From Nocardia sp. NBC_01503 (GTDB lineage: Bacteria; Actinomycetota; Actinomycetes; Mycobacteriales; Mycobacteriaceae): DNA of 64,000 nucleotides. A program made the translations under genes and the position numbers. Below the pieces are notes generated by a model. That model searched no databases. It saw only the letters and a list, made by a program, of their open reading frames with translations, and was not told where the DNA came from. Shown here one piece after another: positions 41,215-50,857 of this stretch (positions within the stretch are counted from its first letter, which is position 1; the number at the start of each line of letters is the position of its first letter). The stretch lies in contig NZ_CP109596.1 of assembly GCF_036327755.1 (NCBI RefSeq), positions 4,278,001-4,342,000 on the forward strand. Direction: 5' to 3'.

Positions 41215-42815
41215 CCGTGACGGCTGACGCGCCGCCGACCCCGATCGTCCTCACCCAGAAGCGCATCTGGCTCATCTTCTCCGCACTCATCGCGGGGATG
41301 TTCCTGGCCAGCCTGGATCAGACCATTGTCGGCACCGCAATGCCGACCATTGTCGGTGATCTCGGCGGTGTCTCCCAGATGGCTTGGACCGCAACGTCTT
41401 ATCTGCTGGCCACCACCATCGTGATGCCCATCTACGGCAAGTTCGGTGATCTGTTCGGCCGCCGCTGGCTATTCCTGTTCGCGATCGCGGTCTTCACCGC
41501 GGCCTCCATCGGCGCGGCCTCGGCGACCGGTTTCTGGGAGTTCGTCACCTTCCGCGGCCTACAGGGCGTGGGCGGCGGCGGTCTGATGATTCTGGCGCAG
41601 GCCATCATCGCCGATGTGGTGCCCGCCAAGGATCGCGGTAAGTACATGGCCCCGATGGGCGCGATCTTCGGTATCACCTCGGTGGCCGGACCGCTGCTGG
41701 GCGGCTTCTTCGCCGATGGTCCGGGTTGGCGCTGGTGCTTCTGGCTGAATGTGCCGATCGGGCTCGCGGCGCTGGTCATCGCCTTCCGCTATCTGTCGAT
41801 TCCGAGTCATCGGCCCAAGACCAAGCCGGATTATCTCGGTGTGGTGCTGATGTCCTCGGCGACCGCACTGCTGATTCTGATCACCGACTGGGGCGGCAAG
41901 CAGTACGCGTGGGGTTCGACGGTGATCATCTCGATGATCGTGGCGCTGGTGCTCGCGGTGGCGGCGTTCATCATGGTGGAGTCGCGGGCGCAGGAGCCGA
42001 TGCTGCCGCTGTGGTTGTTCCGCAATCGCACCTTCGTGCTGACCTCGGCGATCGGTTTGATCGTCGGTCTGGTCATGTTCGCCGCGCTGGGCTTCCTGCC
42101 GACCTATCTGCAGATGGCCACGGGCGCCTCCGCCGCGGTCTCGGGTCTGCTGCTGATTCCGATGATGATCGGCATGATGGCGACCCTGATCACCTCGATG
42201 GGCGCGATCACCAAAACCGGTCGCTACCGCATGTATCCGCCGCTGGGCGCACTGGTCATCGTCGCCAGCATGCTCTGGCTGACCACGCTGAAAGCCGATA
42301 CTCCGATGTGGGTGATCGGCGGCATGCTCTTCACCATCGGCGCGGGTCTGGGCCTGATCATGCAGATCATCGTGCTGGTGGTGCAGAACGCGGTGTCACC
42401 CGAGCAGATCGGCACGGCGACCAGCGCCAACAACTACTTCCGCGAGATGGGTGGCGCGATCGGTGTCGCGGTCTTCGGTTCGATCTTCACGCACCGGCTG
42501 ACCGAGGGGCTCACCGATGCCTTCCGGACGCACGGCGCGGAGGCGATCGGTAGTGGTCTGGATCCGAGCAATCTGGTGCCGACGGTGGTGAAACACCTGC
42601 CCGCCGGGTTGCACGACGCGATTGTCGATGCCTACGTGCACGCCCTGGTTCCGGGATTCTGGTATCTGATTCCGGGCGCGATCCTGGCCTTCGTACTGGC
42701 GCTGTTCATTCCGCAGTTGACGCTCTCGGATGAGGCCGGAATGGTGGCGCGCGGTGAGGCGATTATGGAAGAGGATGTGCCGCAGCAGGATTCGAAATTG
42801 ATCTCCGAACGCTGA
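41211..42815 (+). CDS. MFS drug exporter, DHA2 (14-TM) family
   Basis: A 534-residue transporter with 14 predicted helices. Motif A is YGKFGDLFGRR, and the DHA2 start AGMFLASLDQTIVGTAMPTIVGDL holds the usual acidic D. Motif C appears as LQGVGGGGLMILAQAIIADVV and GITSVAGPLLGGFFADG. Likely proton-coupled efflux of hydrophobic cations or antibiotics. It is translationally coupled to the upstream TetR repressor. A bidirectional terminator lies 11 bp after the stop. Confidence 0.9.
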   Translation: MTVTADAPPTPIVLTQKRIWLIFSALIAGMFLASLDQTIVGTAMPTIVGDLGGVSQMAWTATSYLLATTIVMPIYGKFGDLFGRRWLFLFAIAVFTAASIGAASATGFWEFVTFRGLQGVGGGGLMILAQAIIADVVPAKDRGKYMAPMGAIFGITSVAGPLLGGFFADGPGWRWCFWLNVPIGLAALVIAFRYLSIPSHRPKTKPDYLGVVLMSSATALLILITDWGGKQYAWGSTVIISMIVALVLAVAAFIMVESRAQEPMLPLWLFRNRTFVLTSAIGLIVGLVMFAALGFLPTYLQMATGASAAVSGLLLIPMMIGMMATLITSMGAITKTGRYRMYPPLGALVIVASMLWLTTLKADTPMWVIGGMLFTIGAGLGLIMQIIVLVVQNAVSPEQIGTATSANNYFREMGGAIGVAVFGSIFTHRLTEGLTDAFRTHGAEAIGSGLDPSNLVPTVVKHLPAGLHDAIVDAYVHALVPGFWYLIPGAILAFVLALFIPQLTLSDEAGMVARGEAIMEEDVPQQDSKLISER

Positions 42816-42826
42816 GTCGAGCGCGC

Positions 42827-42856
42827 GGCCCCCGATCACTTCGGTGATCGGGGGCC
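42827..42856. terminator. Bidirectional terminator with UUCG tetraloop
   Basis: GGCCCCCGATCAC pairs with GTGATCGGGGGCC (13 bp) around TTCG. It serves the MFS gene and the convergent DUF5302 gene. Confidence 0.85.
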
Positions 42857-42896
42857 GTCCGCGTTTTCCGGGATGGTCCCGGTTACCGCGTGCGGT

Positions 42897-43109
42897 CTAC
42901 CCACCGGCGCGGCGACGGAAGGTCCGCTTACCGCCCGCCTGGGCGTGGGTGCCGTGGATCTTGGCATTGTTCTGAGCGGTTCCGCCATTGGAGGCGTGGC
43001 CGTTCTTGCGTTCGAGCGCTTCGCGGAACTTGCGTTTGGTCGCCTCGGTCGGCGACTCGTTGACATCGCCCTCGGGGTTCTCGCTCGGGGCTTGCTGTTC
43101 ATCGGCCAT
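42897..43109 (-). CDS. DUF5302 small basic protein
   Basis: A 70-residue highly charged protein: acidic N-terminal part (MADEQQAPSENPEGDVNESP), the segment TKRKFREALERKN, and a basic Arg-rich tail (KRTFRRRAGG). This TKRKFREAL...R pattern with an RRxxG-like end matches the DUF5302 family of actinobacteria. Function is unknown. It is divergent from the MMPL gene at 43251; the 22-bp palindrome at 43172 lies between them. Confidence 0.8.
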   Translation of the reverse strand: MADEQQAPSENPEGDVNESPTEATKRKFREALERKNGHASNGGTAQNNAKIHGTHAQAGGKRTFRRRAGG

Positions 43110-43171
43110 GGGGTAAGCCTGCCATGACCGGACTCACACGGATGTCTGCGGATCGAGTAGGTGTGGGTCGG

Positions 43172-43193
43172 GCGTACTGCGGACGCAGTACGC
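43172..43193. promoter_or_regulatory. 22-bp perfect palindrome, probable operator
   Basis: GCGTACTGCG and CGCAGTACGC flank GA in a perfect 10+2+10 bp inverted repeat, 58 bp before the MMPL start and 63 bp before the DUF5302 start on the other strand. Typical of a TetR-family operator. Confidence 0.8.
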
Positions 43194-43250
43194 GCAACGG
43201 CCTTCACCTGCACGATGCCGACTACAACGCCCGCGAACGAGCATGGGCGC

Positions 43251-45470
43251 ATGGCGAAATTCCTGTACCGGGTGGGTCGGTTCGCGTTCGAGAAGCGGCG
43301 GCTCGTCGTAGTCCTCTGGCTGGGTATCATGGCCGCGCTGGTGGCCGGGGCGGCGAGTGCGCCCACCGCGCCACCGGATACCTTCTCGATTCCCGGAACC
43401 GAATCCCAGCAGGCGTTCGATCTGCTGGCCGAGCGGTTCCCGGGGACCAAATCCGATGGGGCGCAGGCTCGTATCGTCTTCGTCGCACCGGACGGTCAGC
43501 AGATCGGTTCGGATGCCAATAGGGCGGCGGTGGAGCGGATCGTCTCGGAGGTCGCGGGCGGCGCGCAGGTGAAGGGCGTGCTCGATCCGTTTCAGACCGG
43601 TGCGGTCAGCAAGAGCGGGACCACCGCCTACGCGACCGTGAATTACGGTGTGACCCCTAATGATCTGACCGATGCGACCAAGACCGCACTCAACGATGCG
43701 ATCGAGCACGGTAAGGCATCGGGCGTCACGGTCGAGGTCGGCGGCTCCGCGCTGATGCCCGAGCCGGAGATGGGTGGCGCCACCGAGGCCATCGGTATCG
43801 CCATCGCCGCCGTGGTCCTGATGATCACTTTCGGCGCGTTCGCCGCCGCCGGATTGCCGCTGCTCACCGCGCTGATCGGTATCGGGGTGGGTATCGCCGC
43901 CATTGTGGCGATCGGAATGTCCACCACCACAACGACTCTCGCTATGATGCTGGGGCTCGCGGTGGGTATCGACTACGCGCTGTTCATCGTCTCGCGGTAT
44001 CGCACCGAACGCGCGGAGGGGTACAGCGCCGAGGAGGCCGCGGGGCGCGCCGTCGGAACCGCCGGTTCCGCAGTGGTTTTCGCGGGTCTGACCGTCGTCA
44101 TCGCGCTGGCCGGGCTGGCCGTGGTCGGAATTCCGGCGCTGACCAAGATGGGTCTGGCCGCCGCGGGCACCGTCGCCGTCGCGGTCACCATCGCGCTGAC
44201 CCTGCTGCCCGCGCTGCTGGGCTTCTGCCAGCGCGCGGTCATGCCCAAGGCGTTCCGAAAGGCGCTGGCCGCGCGGGCCGATGGAACCACCGTGGCGGCC
44301 GCCGCGGGTCCGGATGAGAAGGACGAGATGGGCACCCGCTGGGCGCGGTTCGTGGTCCGTCGCCCGGTGGCGGTCCTGCTGATCGGCCTGGTCGGAATGG
44401 GTGCGCTCGCCCTGCCCATGACGAGTCTCGAGCTCGGTATGCCCGGTGATGAGTCGCAGCCGACCTCGACCACCCAGCGTCGCGCCTACGATGCCCTGGC
44501 CGCCGGTTTCGGCCCCGGCTTCAATGGTCCGCTGACCGTCGCGGTCGATGTGCAGGGTGTCGCGGATCCGAAGGGCGCGGTGCGGCAGGCGAGCCGAATC
44601 CTGTCCGGGACAAAGGGTGTGGTGTCGGTCTCGCCCGCCGTGTTCAATCAGGCCGGTGATGCCGCCATGCTGAACGTGGTGCCCGCGACCGGTCCCTCGA
44701 CCACCGAGACCAAGGACCTGGTTCACCAATTGCGCGGTGAGGCAGCCGATCTGAAGTCGGCGACCGGTGCGACCATGCTGGTCACCGGTGCGACCGCGAT
44801 GAATATCGATGTCTCGCAGAAGATGGCCGACGCCCTGCTGCCGTATCTCGCGGTGGTGGTCGGGCTGGCGATCCTGTTGCTGATGGTCGTCTTCCGCTCC
44901 ATCGCGGTGCCGATCAAGGCGGCACTGGGCTTCCTGCTCTCGGTGGGCGCGGCCTTCGGTGTGATTGTCGCGGTGTTCCAGTGGGGTTGGCTGGCCGAGC
45001 TCATCGGCGTGCATCAAACCGGACCGGTCATGAGCATGATGCCGATCTTCCTGATCGGTGTGGTGTTCGGACTCGCCATGGACTATGAGGTCTTCCTGGT
45101 CACCCGGATGCGGGAGGCGTACGCGCACGGTGAGAGCGCCGGGGACGCGATTGTCACCGGCTTCCGGCACAGCGGCCGGGTGGTGGTGGCCGCGGCGGCG
45201 ATCATGATCGCGGTCTTCTCCGGCTTCGTCGGCGGCGGTGAGCCGATGATCAAGATGATGGGTCTGGGTCTGGCCGCGGCCGTATTCTTCGATGCCTTCA
45301 TCGTGCGTATGACGCTGGTCCCGGCGGTGCTCGCGCTGCTCGGTGACAAGGCGTGGTGGCTGCCGCGGTGGCTGGCCAAGGTGCTGCCGAATGTGGATGT
45401 GGAGGGTGAGAGCCTCGATCGCATCGAGCAGGTCGAGCCCGAGCGTGAGCTCGAATCCGCTCGTGTCTGA
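43251..45470 (+). CDS. MMPL-family (RND) transporter
   Basis: A 739-residue MMPL protein. A membrane helix (LVVVLWLGIMAALVAGAAS) is followed by the first porter domain, five helices with LGLAVGIDYALFIVSRYRTERAEG, the second porter domain, and a second five-helix bundle with GVVFGLAMDYEVFLVTRMREAYAHG. The Asp-Tyr pairs in these two segments are the expected proton relay. ATG 43251 is chosen since MAKFLYRVGRFAFEKRR is a typical MMPL start. The palindrome at 43172 suggests repression. A sensor kinase pair follows in the same direction. Confidence 0.9.
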   Translation: MAKFLYRVGRFAFEKRRLVVVLWLGIMAALVAGAASAPTAPPDTFSIPGTESQQAFDLLAERFPGTKSDGAQARIVFVAPDGQQIGSDANRAAVERIVSEVAGGAQVKGVLDPFQTGAVSKSGTTAYATVNYGVTPNDLTDATKTALNDAIEHGKASGVTVEVGGSALMPEPEMGGATEAIGIAIAAVVLMITFGAFAAAGLPLLTALIGIGVGIAAIVAIGMSTTTTTLAMMLGLAVGIDYALFIVSRYRTERAEGYSAEEAAGRAVGTAGSAVVFAGLTVVIALAGLAVVGIPALTKMGLAAAGTVAVAVTIALTLLPALLGFCQRAVMPKAFRKALAARADGTTVAAAAGPDEKDEMGTRWARFVVRRPVAVLLIGLVGMGALALPMTSLELGMPGDESQPTSTTQRRAYDALAAGFGPGFNGPLTVAVDVQGVADPKGAVRQASRILSGTKGVVSVSPAVFNQAGDAAMLNVVPATGPSTTETKDLVHQLRGEAADLKSATGATMLVTGATAMNIDVSQKMADALLPYLAVVVGLAILLLMVVFRSIAVPIKAALGFLLSVGAAFGVIVAVFQWGWLAELIGVHQTGPVMSMMPIFLIGVVFGLAMDYEVFLVTRMREAYAHGESAGDAIVTGFRHSGRVVVAAAAIMIAVFSGFVGGGEPMIKMMGLGLAAAVFFDAFIVRMTLVPAVLALLGDKAWWLPRWLAKVLPNVDVEGESLDRIEQVEPERELESARV

Positions 45471-45564
45471 GTGAAGAGGTATCGGTGGGCCGTCCCGGGT
45501 GGGCGGCCTACCGGTCGGTTCGGGACCGGCCGATTAGGGTTCTCGATGACGAGAAGGAGAGCGG

Positions 45565-46800
45565 ATGACCGCCGAATGGTCGCAGTGGCCGCGTCGGCAC
45601 AGCCGCGCCGTCGATGTGGTCGTGGCGATTCTGTTGTGCGCGCTGGCCACCTACGCGAGCAGGTTGACCGATCACGGCAATGGTCAGGGGCCGGTGGTGG
45701 TGCGCCCGGCCTCGCTCTCGGTTTTCCTGCTCTCGGCCACGGCCTCGCTGGCGCTGCTGTTCCGGCGGGTGGCGCCGCGGACGGTGCTGGTGATCGCCAC
45801 GGGCTGCGCGATCGTCATCGGCGCGCTGGGTTTCGAGATCTCGTTGCTCACGGCGGGCGCGGCCTTCGTGGCCATGTACTCGCTCGGCTACTGGTCCGCG
45901 GATCTGCGTACGGCCAAGGTGTGGCCGCTGCTCGCGGGCGCCGCGCTGCTGATCGCCTCGCTGATCCAGCATTTCGATCCGATCCTGACCGGCGGCCGCA
46001 TCACGCTCATCGCCGGGGTGATGGTGGCGGGCGCGTTCGCCGAGGCCGGGCGCAGCAGGCGTAACTATCTCGCGGCCCTGCACGCTCGGGCCGAGTTGGC
46101 CGAACGCACCCGGGAGGAGGAGGCCCGCCAGCGCGTCGGCGAGGAGCGCCTGCGTATCGCGCGCGAACTGCACGATATCGTCGCGCACCATATGGCCCTG
46201 GCACATGCCCAAGCCTCCACCGCCGCATACCTTTTGCGCAGCCAGCCGGATAAGGCGCAGGAGATGCTCGACCAATTGGCGGGCACCACCTCCGAAGCGC
46301 TGCGCGAGCTCAAGGCCACCGTCGGCCTACTGCGCGAGGACGATTCGGATGCCCCGCTGGAGCCGACCCCGGGGCTGGCCCAATTATCGGAGCTGCTCAC
46401 CTCTTTCGAGCGCACCGGGCTCACCCTGTCGCTCTCCATTACCGGTGTGCCGCGACCGCTCTCGCCGGGTGCGGACTTGACGGCGTACCGGATCATTCAG
46501 GAGGCGCTCACCAATGTCACCAAGCACGCCGGTAATTCGGCGGCGACGGTGCGATTGGTCTACTCCCGGCTGCTGCTGACCATCAGCGTCACCGATGAGG
46601 GCGGTGAGATCGCCGAACATGTTCGCGCCGAACAGGATTCGGACAGTCAGGGCTACGGTCTGATCGGAATGAACGAACGCGCGGTCTCGGTCGGCGGCCA
46701 TCTGCGCGCCGGACGCCGACCGGACGGTGGCTTCGAGGTCACCACGGAGCTTCCGCTGGAGCCACCGAAAACCCCTGAGCCGGAGGATAAGACGCCATGA
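45565..46800 (+). CDS. DesK/NarX-type sensor histidine kinase
   Basis: A 411-residue sensor with four to six N-terminal membrane segments (about 20-160), a coiled linker (RAELAERTREEEARQR) and a HisKA_3 helix whose phospho-acceptor is H203 in LRIARELHDIVAHHM. The ATPase domain has YRIIQEALTNVTKHA (N-box) and GYGLIGMNERAVSVGG (G-box). GAAGGAGAG precedes ATG 45565. It overlaps its response regulator by ATGA and follows the MMPL gene by about 95 bp, so it may sense envelope stress relevant to the exporter. Confidence 0.9.
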   Translation: MTAEWSQWPRRHSRAVDVVVAILLCALATYASRLTDHGNGQGPVVVRPASLSVFLLSATASLALLFRRVAPRTVLVIATGCAIVIGALGFEISLLTAGAAFVAMYSLGYWSADLRTAKVWPLLAGAALLIASLIQHFDPILTGGRITLIAGVMVAGAFAEAGRSRRNYLAALHARAELAERTREEEARQRVGEERLRIARELHDIVAHHMALAHAQASTAAYLLRSQPDKAQEMLDQLAGTTSEALRELKATVGLLREDDSDAPLEPTPGLAQLSELLTSFERTGLTLSLSITGVPRPLSPGADLTAYRIIQEALTNVTKHAGNSAATVRLVYSRLLLTISVTDEGGEIAEHVRAEQDSDSQGYGLIGMNERAVSVGGHLRAGRRPDGGFEVTTELPLEPPKTPEPEDKTP

Positions 46801-47468
46801 CCATCCGGGTGCTGCTGGCCGATGATCAAGCCCTGCTGGCCGGAACCTTTCGCCTGCTGATCGATTCGGCCGAGGATATGGAGGTGGTCGGCATTGCCGG
46901 GGACGGCCGCGAGGCGGTCGAGCTGGCGCGGCGGGCCGAACCCGATGTGGTGGTCATGGATATCCGCATGCCCGGGGTGGACGGCCTCACCGCGACCCAG
47001 GAGATCTGCGCCGATCCGTCCCTGTGTGACACCCGCGTCCTGATCCTGACCACCTTCGAGCTGGATGAGTATGTGGCACAGGCGCTTCGGGCCGGGGCCA
47101 GCGGTTTCCTCGGCAAGGACGTCGGCCCGGAGGAGCTGTTGCGCTCCATCCGGGCGGTGGCGGCCGGTGATGCCCTGCTCTCGCCCACCGCCACCCGCAC
47201 CCTCATCGCCCGCTACCTGGCCCGACCCGAGAGCCGGATCAGCGCGGCGGAATCCCTGGCGGTGCTCACCGCCCGCGAACGCGAGGTGGTGGCCATGGTC
47301 GCCGAGGGCCTGTCCAATGAGGAGATCGCCGAGAAGATGTATGTCAGCCCGCTGACCGTGCGCACCCATGTGCAGCGCGCCATGTCGAAGTTGGGGGTAC
47401 AGAACCGCGCCCAACTCGTCGTCCTCGCTTTCCAGTCCGGTCTGGTCCGCGTCGAACCGCCCCGGTGA
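46797..47468 (+). CDS. NarL-family response regulator
   Basis: A 223-residue partner of the kinase at 45565, overlapping it by four bases. The receiver domain holds D9-D10, phospho-acceptor D55 in VVVMDIRMPG and the conserved K in FLGKDVG. The C-terminal LuxR domain reads LTAREREVVAMVAEGLSNEEIAEKMYVSPLTVRTHVQRAMSKLGVQNR. Compared with the pair at 1584-4051, kinase and regulator are here in one operon and have normal, undivided architecture. Confidence 0.9.
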   Translation: MTIRVLLADDQALLAGTFRLLIDSAEDMEVVGIAGDGREAVELARRAEPDVVVMDIRMPGVDGLTATQEICADPSLCDTRVLILTTFELDEYVAQALRAGASGFLGKDVGPEELLRSIRAVAAGDALLSPTATRTLIARYLARPESRISAAESLAVLTAREREVVAMVAEGLSNEEIAEKMYVSPLTVRTHVQRAMSKLGVQNRAQLVVLAFQSGLVRVEPPR

Positions 47469-47559
47469 ACGTGCTCGCCCGATGGCCCGGCCAATCTGCC
47501 TGTGCGCCTGCGCCCCTGATCTCGCGCAGGGCCTTCAAACCGATGCCTGTCGTGTGTAT

Positions 47560-47570
47560 AGTTGGCAACT
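47560..47570 (+). promoter_or_regulatory. Inverted repeat upstream of the MarR gene
   Basis: AGTTG-G-CAACT lies 37-47 bp before the MarR start; AGTTG recurs at 47577. Probably part of the MarR operator. Confidence 0.45.
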
Positions 47571-47606
47571 GCAAGTAGTTGTAGTAGCTAAGTAAATAGG
47601 CTCATC

Positions 47607-48113
47607 ATGAAGGACTCGATCATGGCCGTCGTTGCCCGTGATCTCGGTGCCGCATCCGAACCGGATCCCGCGGATCGGCTCGGATCACTGCTGGTCCGCC
47701 TTATGCGGGCGGTCGGCAGGGTCAGGCATCGGGTGGTCAAGGATGGTCCGGACGGGTTGGAACAACTCGCGTACGCGGTGCTGTTCTGTCTCGTTCACGA
47801 CGGGCCGCAGCGCACCGGCAAGCTTGCCGAGTTGTTGCACGCGGAGATCTCGACCATCAGCCGTCAGACCAGAACGCTGGTGGCGCACGGTCTGGTCGCC
47901 CGCGGCGCCGATCCCATCGACGGCCGCGCCTGCGTGCTGACCGCGACGGCGGAGGGTGAGCGGGTCTTCGCGGAGAACCGCAGGCTACGCAATCTGTACC
48001 TGGCGGGTCTGCTGGCCGACTGGCCCGCGAGCGACCGGGCGACCCTGATCGAACTGCTCGAACGACTCGTGCACGACATCGAACGAACCACCGCGCCAAC
48101 CGAATCGAAATAG
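47607..48113 (+). CDS. MarR-family regulator
   Basis: A 168-residue winged-helix regulator: FCLVHDGPQRTGKLAELLHAEISTISRQTRTLVAHGLVARGADPIDGRACVLTATAEGE is the DNA-binding region with the D-x-R wing. It is followed 12 bp later by the fused MFS gene, so it heads that operon and probably represses it through the inverted repeat at 47560. Start ATG 47607; ATG 47622 is also possible. Confidence 0.85.
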   Translation: MKDSIMAVVARDLGAASEPDPADRLGSLLVRLMRAVGRVRHRVVKDGPDGLEQLAYAVLFCLVHDGPQRTGKLAELLHAEISTISRQTRTLVAHGLVARGADPIDGRACVLTATAEGERVFAENRRLRNLYLAGLLADWPASDRATLIELLERLVHDIERTTAPTESK

Positions 48114-48124
48114 GTCCCGAGACT

Positions 48125-50857
48125 ATGACAAGTGCGACCATCGAGGCGTCGCCGGACGTGCAGGCGGGTGCACCGCCGCAGCTGTCGCATCGGCAGATCC
48201 TCACCATTCTCTCCGGTCTGCTGCTGGGCATGTTCCTGGCCGCGCTCGACCAGAACATCGTGAGCGTGGCGATCGTCAAGATCGCCAACAGCCTGCACGG
48301 CTTCGATCAACAGGCCTGGGCCACAACGGCTTATCTGATCACGGCCACCATCAGCACCCCGCTGTACGGCAAGCTGGCCGATATCTACGGCCGCAAACAG
48401 TTCTTCCTGACCGCGATCGCGCTGTTCGTCATCGGCTCGGCGGCCTGCACCTTCGCCACCTCGATGTATCAGCTGGCCGGATTCCGTGCCTTCCAAGGGC
48501 TGGGCGCGGGCGGGCTCATGTCGCTGGCCATGACGATCATCGGCGATATCGTGCCGCCCCGTGAAAGGTCCAGGTACCAGGGCTATTTCATGATGGTCTT
48601 CGGTATCGCCACCGTGCTCGGGCCGGTGCTGGGCGGCTGGTTCTCCGGCTTCGACCACCTCTGGGGCATCGAGGGCTGGCGCTGGGTGTTCCTGGTGAAC
48701 GTGCCCGTCGGCGTGATCGCGCTGGTCGTGGTCGCCAAGGTGCTGAACCTGCCGCAGCAGCGACGGCAACTGCGCGTGGACTGGGGTGGTGCGGTGGCAC
48801 TGACCATCTGCGTGGTGCCGCTGCTGATCGTCGCCGAACAGGGGCGCGGCTGGGGCTGGGATTCGGGCCGGGCCATCCTCTGCTACGTCATCGGTGTGAT
48901 CGGGCTGGTGCTGTTCATCGGCATCGAATACCTGATGAAGGACGCCGCGCTGATTCCGTTGCGGCTGTTCAAGAATTCGACCTTCACGGTCTGCATCATC
49001 GGCGGCTTCATCGTCGGTATCGCCATGTTCGGCGCGATCTCGATGGTGCCGCTGTATCTGCAGGTGGTGCGTGGATTCTCACCCACCAAGGCGGGCTTGC
49101 TGATGCTGCCGCTGGTGGCGGGCATCATGATCGGATCGCTCATCTCCGGGCAGGTCACCAAGCGCACCGGGCGGTACAAGGTGCTGCCGGTGATCGGGAC
49201 ATTCGTGATCGCCTGCGGCGGTGCGCTGTACGCGACCGTGCACTTCGACAGTTCGCTGTGGCAGCCGCTGCTGTACAGCGGCATTATCGGGCTCGGCCTG
49301 GGCGGCTGTATGCAGACGCTGATCATCGCGGTCCAGAATGCCGGACCGCGTTCGGATATGGGTGTCTCGACCGCTTCGGCCACGTTCTTCCGGCAGGTCG
49401 GCGGCACGCTCGGTGTCGCGGTCTTCCTGACGATTCTGTTCAATCTGCTGCCGAACAAGATCATCGACGCCTTCGGCGGGCACCTGCCGGCCGGTTTCGA
49501 TACCTCCGAACTCGCCAGCGTGCAGTCCAATACCGCCGGTATCGCGGCACTTCCGGCACAGGTGCGCGAGCCGATTCTGATCGGCTTCACCAATGCCATG
49601 CACGGGGTGTTCTGGGTGGCGGCGGGTGTGGCGCTGCTGGCCTGCATCGTGCTGCTGTTCATGAAGGAGATCCCGTTGCAGGATGCCGCGCCCGCCCCGG
49701 TCGAACCCGCCGCCCCCGAAGCGGTGGCCGAGGCGGAGTGGGCCGAGGATCAGGTGTGGGAGGGGGCCGCGCAGGCCATCTCGCAGCCGGAACCGGTACT
49801 GGCGGAACGGCATACGGCCGAGGCCAACGGGCACGGCAAGGATCTCGTCGCGGCCGCGGTCGGATCGGGTGCCGAAGCCAACGGGTACGAGTCGGCGTAC
49901 GGCAACGGGCTCGGCGGGTCGGGCGAATCGAACAGCCATGGCGGGCAGCAGGTCTCATCCTTCGCCGCGGTGTCGACCACGACCACCCTGCCGGTGGTGA
50001 GCGCGGCCGGGCTGTCGCGCACCATCGGCGGCCGGGTGCAGCGCGAGGACGGGCGGCCCGTGGCCGATGCCGCGGTGACGCTGATCGACCAGAGCGGACA
50101 CCAGGTTTCGCGTGCCACCGGTGACAGTGGCGGTGGCTACCGCATCGATCCGCCCGCGCGCGGCAGCTATGTGCTGATCGTCTCCGCGCCCGGACATCTG
50201 CCGACCGCGGTGAATATCACCGTCGACGGTCAGCCGCAGCAGCGCGATCTCACCCTCCAGGGTGCGGGCGAGCTCTCCGGTACGGTGCGCACCACCGGAC
50301 GCGGGGAACCGCTTGCGGGAGCGAGTATTACGCTCACCGATCCGCGCGGTGAGGTGGTCGGCGCGGCCGTCACCGGGGCCGACGGCGGTTACCTCTGCCA
50401 CGGTGTGGTGGCCGGGTCGTACACGCTGGTCGCGGCCGCCGCGCAGATGCGGCCGACCGCCACGGCGGTGGCCGTGCCCGAGAGCGGTCTGCTGCGCTTC
50501 GATCTCGAACTCACCCCGATGGCGGTGCTCACCGGCAAGGTGTGGGCCGAGGGCCGGGCGGTTCCGGATGCCTCGATCACCGTCCTGGACCGGGACGGTA
50601 ATGCGATCGGATCGGCTCGCACGGATGAACACGGTCGCTACACCATCACCGATCTGGACGAGGGCGGTTACACCGTGATCGCTCGCGGTTATCCGCCGGT
50701 CACCTCCGAAGTGCGACTCACCGGCGGCGAGATCGACCACGATATGCACCTCGGCTACGACGTGGCCGAGCCCGAGCAGTCGTACGGCCTCGATTCGGCC
50801 GACGACCGCGCGGGTTCCGAGCGTTCCGGCGTCGAATGGCCCCGGGAGCGACCATGA
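48125..50857 (+). CDS. DHA2 MFS exporter fused to three carboxypeptidase-regulatory-like domains
   Basis: A 910-residue protein. Residues about 20-520 are a 14-helix DHA2 exporter: LLGMFLAALDQNIVSVAIVKI, YGKLADIYGRKQ (motif A), FQGLGAGGLMSLAMTIIGDIV. A 110-residue Ala/Glu/Gly-rich linker follows. Then come three beta-sandwich repeats of carboxypeptidase-regulatory/Cna-B type at about 634-705, 717-790 and 801-870, each with the pattern G.V....G.PV..A.VTL.D..G......T...G.Y. DHA2 pumps normally end at the 14th helix with a cytosolic tail, so the repeats should be cytosolic. The next gene carries a fourth copy joined to YceI and overlaps this one by ATGA. Confidence 0.9.
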   Translation: MTSATIEASPDVQAGAPPQLSHRQILTILSGLLLGMFLAALDQNIVSVAIVKIANSLHGFDQQAWATTAYLITATISTPLYGKLADIYGRKQFFLTAIALFVIGSAACTFATSMYQLAGFRAFQGLGAGGLMSLAMTIIGDIVPPRERSRYQGYFMMVFGIATVLGPVLGGWFSGFDHLWGIEGWRWVFLVNVPVGVIALVVVAKVLNLPQQRRQLRVDWGGAVALTICVVPLLIVAEQGRGWGWDSGRAILCYVIGVIGLVLFIGIEYLMKDAALIPLRLFKNSTFTVCIIGGFIVGIAMFGAISMVPLYLQVVRGFSPTKAGLLMLPLVAGIMIGSLISGQVTKRTGRYKVLPVIGTFVIACGGALYATVHFDSSLWQPLLYSGIIGLGLGGCMQTLIIAVQNAGPRSDMGVSTASATFFRQVGGTLGVAVFLTILFNLLPNKIIDAFGGHLPAGFDTSELASVQSNTAGIAALPAQVREPILIGFTNAMHGVFWVAAGVALLACIVLLFMKEIPLQDAAPAPVEPAAPEAVAEAEWAEDQVWEGAAQAISQPEPVLAERHTAEANGHGKDLVAAAVGSGAEANGYESAYGNGLGGSGESNSHGGQQVSSFAAVSTTTTLPVVSAAGLSRTIGGRVQREDGRPVADAAVTLIDQSGHQVSRATGDSGGGYRIDPPARGSYVLIVSAPGHLPTAVNITVDGQPQQRDLTLQGAGELSGTVRTTGRGEPLAGASITLTDPRGEVVGAAVTGADGGYLCHGVVAGSYTLVAAAAQMRPTATAVAVPESGLLRFDLELTPMAVLTGKVWAEGRAVPDASITVLDRDGNAIGSARTDEHGRYTITDLDEGGYTVIARGYPPVTSEVRLTGGEIDHDMHLGYDVAEPEQSYGLDSADDRAGSERSGVEWPRERP

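Noticed and set aside
43134..45170. Very long open frame on the minus strand across the MMPL gene
   Set aside because: It is antisense to an MMPL gene with full motif support; long shadow frames are expected at this GC content and the product has no known domain.
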